This document shows positions 62,606-64,000 of a DNA stretch of 64,000 nucleotides, one piece after another. Below the pieces are notes generated by a model. That model was not told the DNA's origin and ran no database searches. It saw only the letters and a program-made list of their open reading frames with translations. The DNA is from CAZMNY01 sp964567745 (GTDB lineage Bacteria > Planctomycetota > Planctomycetia > Pirellulales > Pirellulaceae). Numbering within the stretch: position 1 is the stretch's first letter; each line of letters begins with the position of its first letter. The DNA lies in NCBI GenBank assembly GCA_964567745.1, contig CAZMNY010000014.1, positions 62,001 through 126,000 on the forward strand, in the 5' to 3' direction. The position numbers and the translations under genes were made by a program.

Positions 62606-62640
62606 GGCGGCGACTCATTGCGAGTCGCCGCCTTATTTTA
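62606..62640 (+). terminator. Rho-independent terminator after the 69-residue gene
   Basis: A perfect 11-bp stem (62606-62616 with 62622-62632) has a five-base loop and is followed by TTATTTTA. It lies 22 bases after the stop. Confidence 0.85.
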
Positions 62641-62697
62641 TGCGCGCAAGGTTACGTTCGACGAAACTCTATTGAACGCGAAAAGCTCGCGTGCCGA

Positions 62698-63972
62698 CTA
62701 GACGCTTTCTGCTGCCGGCGATCGATCTCGCCAAACCGCCATCGAATCGCGGAGGTAGACGCCAAAGGCGAGCCAGCAGCAAGACGAGATCGCGATGAAT
62801 AACAAAGGGAAGCCAAAGTAGTCGGCAATCCAACCGAGGATCGGTGAGCCGACGACCATCCCGAGGTCGAGCATCATCAGGGCGAGCGCAGAACCTGTTC
62901 CTCGCATTTGAGGCGGGAATTTTTCGAGTGCGAGCGACGTCATGGTATGGAACATCAGTGCATGGCCCGTTCCGCAAATGAGGCCTGGGGCGAGGATCAT
63001 CCAAGGACGCTCGCCGCTAACGGCGAGATAGCTCGCCATTCCAATCGCCATACAAAGCAGCCCCGCAAGCAGTACTTTCCGACGACCGATGCGTTCCGGC
63101 AATCGCCTCAACGTCAATCGCACCGTCAATCCCCATCCGGCGTAGCAGTAGAAGAAGACGCCCATCGGCGACATCTGGCCTACAACAATTTTCTCGTCGT
63201 CGATAAAGCTTGCGAGAAACACAAAGGGGATTGTCATACAGAGGCCAAAGCAAATGATGACGAACAATATAGCGCCCGGCCAATGCTCCCTTGAGGTCCG
63301 CACAAACTCACTGAGACTTACCGAGCCTTTTACCCGCTGAACGTCGGGCCGTCGAACCAGAGACAACATGATCAAGGGTGCCAGTAGAGCCACGGCGGAA
63401 GCAACAAACAGGAAGAGGAAATCACCTCGAGATCGTTGACTGGCGCCGAGAATGTGATCTCCCAGTTGAGGACCGATGATCATCCCAAGGAATCCGCCAG
63501 CGCCGAGCACGCCGATGGCTTCGGTTCGACGCGAGCGCGGATAACACTGCACGACATACGTCAGGCTCGCCGCGAAAACGAGAGCCGCACCGAGCGCCAG
63601 CAGGCCGCGGAGAACGTATATGAGCGGGCCGAGTGAGTGAACGAATACATTTCCGGCAGCGGCAATGCCGAAGACGCAGAATCCACATAGCCAAACATTG
63701 AGTGCTCCCCAGCGGTTGATCCACTGGCCGATCCAAGGACGCAAAAGTAGAGCGGCAGCCATACCGACGCCAGAAATCAGACCAGCGTCAAACTTTCCGC
63801 CGTCTAAGTGCACGACCCAACGAGCGAAATGGGCTGTCGTCAGTGTGTTTGCTAGGACGAAGCAAGTCTGGGCCGCGAAGGAAAGCGCAAACGACTTGTC
63901 ATATAGCGGCTCGTCGGCCGCAAGCCGTACGGGCTCAAGCGATTCGCTTTCGGCGGCGGCGGCTTGTGTCAT
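62698..63972 (-). CDS. MFS transporter
   Basis: The 424-residue protein has 12 predicted membrane segments. In the first half, GVGMAAALLLRPWIGQWINRWGALNVWLCGF carries the loop-2 arginine/glycine pattern and YPRSRRTEAIGVLGAGGFLGMIIGPQLGD the segment-5 motif; the second half has RLPERIGRRKVLLAGLLCMAIG. It is a drug/proton-antiporter-like MFS member; the substrate is unknown. It runs toward the terminator of the small gene at 62375 on the other strand. The start lies 28 bases before the window end, so no upstream context is visible. Confidence 0.85.
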   Translation of the reverse strand: MTQAAAAESESLEPVRLAADEPLYDKSFALSFAAQTCFVLANTLTTAHFARWVVHLDGGKFDAGLISGVGMAAALLLRPWIGQWINRWGALNVWLCGFCVFGIAAAGNVFVHSLGPLIYVLRGLLALGAALVFAASLTYVVQCYPRSRRTEAIGVLGAGGFLGMIIGPQLGDHILGASQRSRGDFLFLFVASAVALLAPLIMLSLVRRPDVQRVKGSVSLSEFVRTSREHWPGAILFVIICFGLCMTIPFVFLASFIDDEKIVVGQMSPMGVFFYCYAGWGLTVRLTLRRLPERIGRRKVLLAGLLCMAIGMASYLAVSGERPWMILAPGLICGTGHALMFHTMTSLALEKFPPQMRGTGSALALMMLDLGMVVGSPILGWIADYFGFPLLFIAISSCCWLAFGVYLRDSMAVWRDRSPAAESV

Positions 63973-64000
63973 GGAGTGTGATCAGTTGGTATGGGATTAG

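Noticed and set aside
1..64000. tRNA, rRNA or riboswitch genes
   Set aside because: The intergenic regions were read on both strands for cloverleaf or rRNA signatures and known aptamer motifs; none was convincing.

Overview
The window (about 57 to 58 percent G+C by eye) comes from a planctomycete chromosome, most likely Pirellulales-like. This is inferred from lineage-typical gene types: a giant ThuA / PVC-type dehydrogenase / HEAT / cytochrome c protein, a DUF1559 pseudopilin-like protein, a J-like N-terminal domain fused to a long disordered linker, several secreted DUF1080-type proteins, archaemetzincin, and a TonB-like protein. Starts with Shine-Dalgarno sequences are mixed with starts lacking one, and genes are mostly single or in pairs on both strands. 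No rRNA, tRNA, CRISPR array, phage module or intact insertion sequence was seen.

Layout. 1-4132: Rad50/YhaN-like ATPase coupled to a partial phosphoesterase. 4479-7379: threonine synthase-like enzyme, a small unknown protein and a GT4 glycosyltransferase. 7558-13174: secreted metallopeptidase and the 1483-residue dehydrogenase. 13366-17737: PilZ-like protein, a lipoprotein-like gene bracketed by a perfect 32-nt inverted repeat, a membrane-anchored Gfo/Idh-like protein, isocitrate dehydrogenase, and a beta-helix remnant. 17818-22251: planctomycetal unknown, PAP2 phosphatase, ArnT-like transferase, ThuA protein. 22348-24265: a decayed type II secretion / pilus locus with one intact pseudopilin. 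24359-29614: J-like-domain protein, XRE-cupin regulator divergent from the tdh-kbl threonine catabolic operon. 29862-36594: ABC ATPase, ABC permease fused to a CPBP protease, A24-like prepilin peptidase, HhH (Cdd1-like) protein, Hint-domain protein. 36626-45269: secreted proteins and a sugar-acid cluster (three enolase-superfamily proteins plus an MFS carrier). 45464-49795: ZIP transporter, DUF1559 protein, HD hydrolase, zinc-ribbon membrane protein. 50202-51780: a secretin-like pseudogene with an internal inversion. 51903-63972: HNH protein, FAD oxidoreductase, M14-S9 protease fusion, PHP hydrolase, TonB-like protein, a small conserved-looking protein and an MFS carrier.

The main theme is erosion of a type II secretion / type IV pilus-like apparatus. 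Four neighbouring fragments (ATPase, two pseudopilins of which one is broken, a PilM-like fragment), a distant secretin-like gene with a premature TAG and a roughly 277-bp internal inversion, and a prepilin peptidase homologue that seems to lack its second catalytic aspartate are all compatible with one system falling apart or being replaced by paralogues elsewhere. A second theme is several dispersed intergenic repeat families, placed mostly just downstream of genes. All functional calls are by reading motifs; no database search was run.
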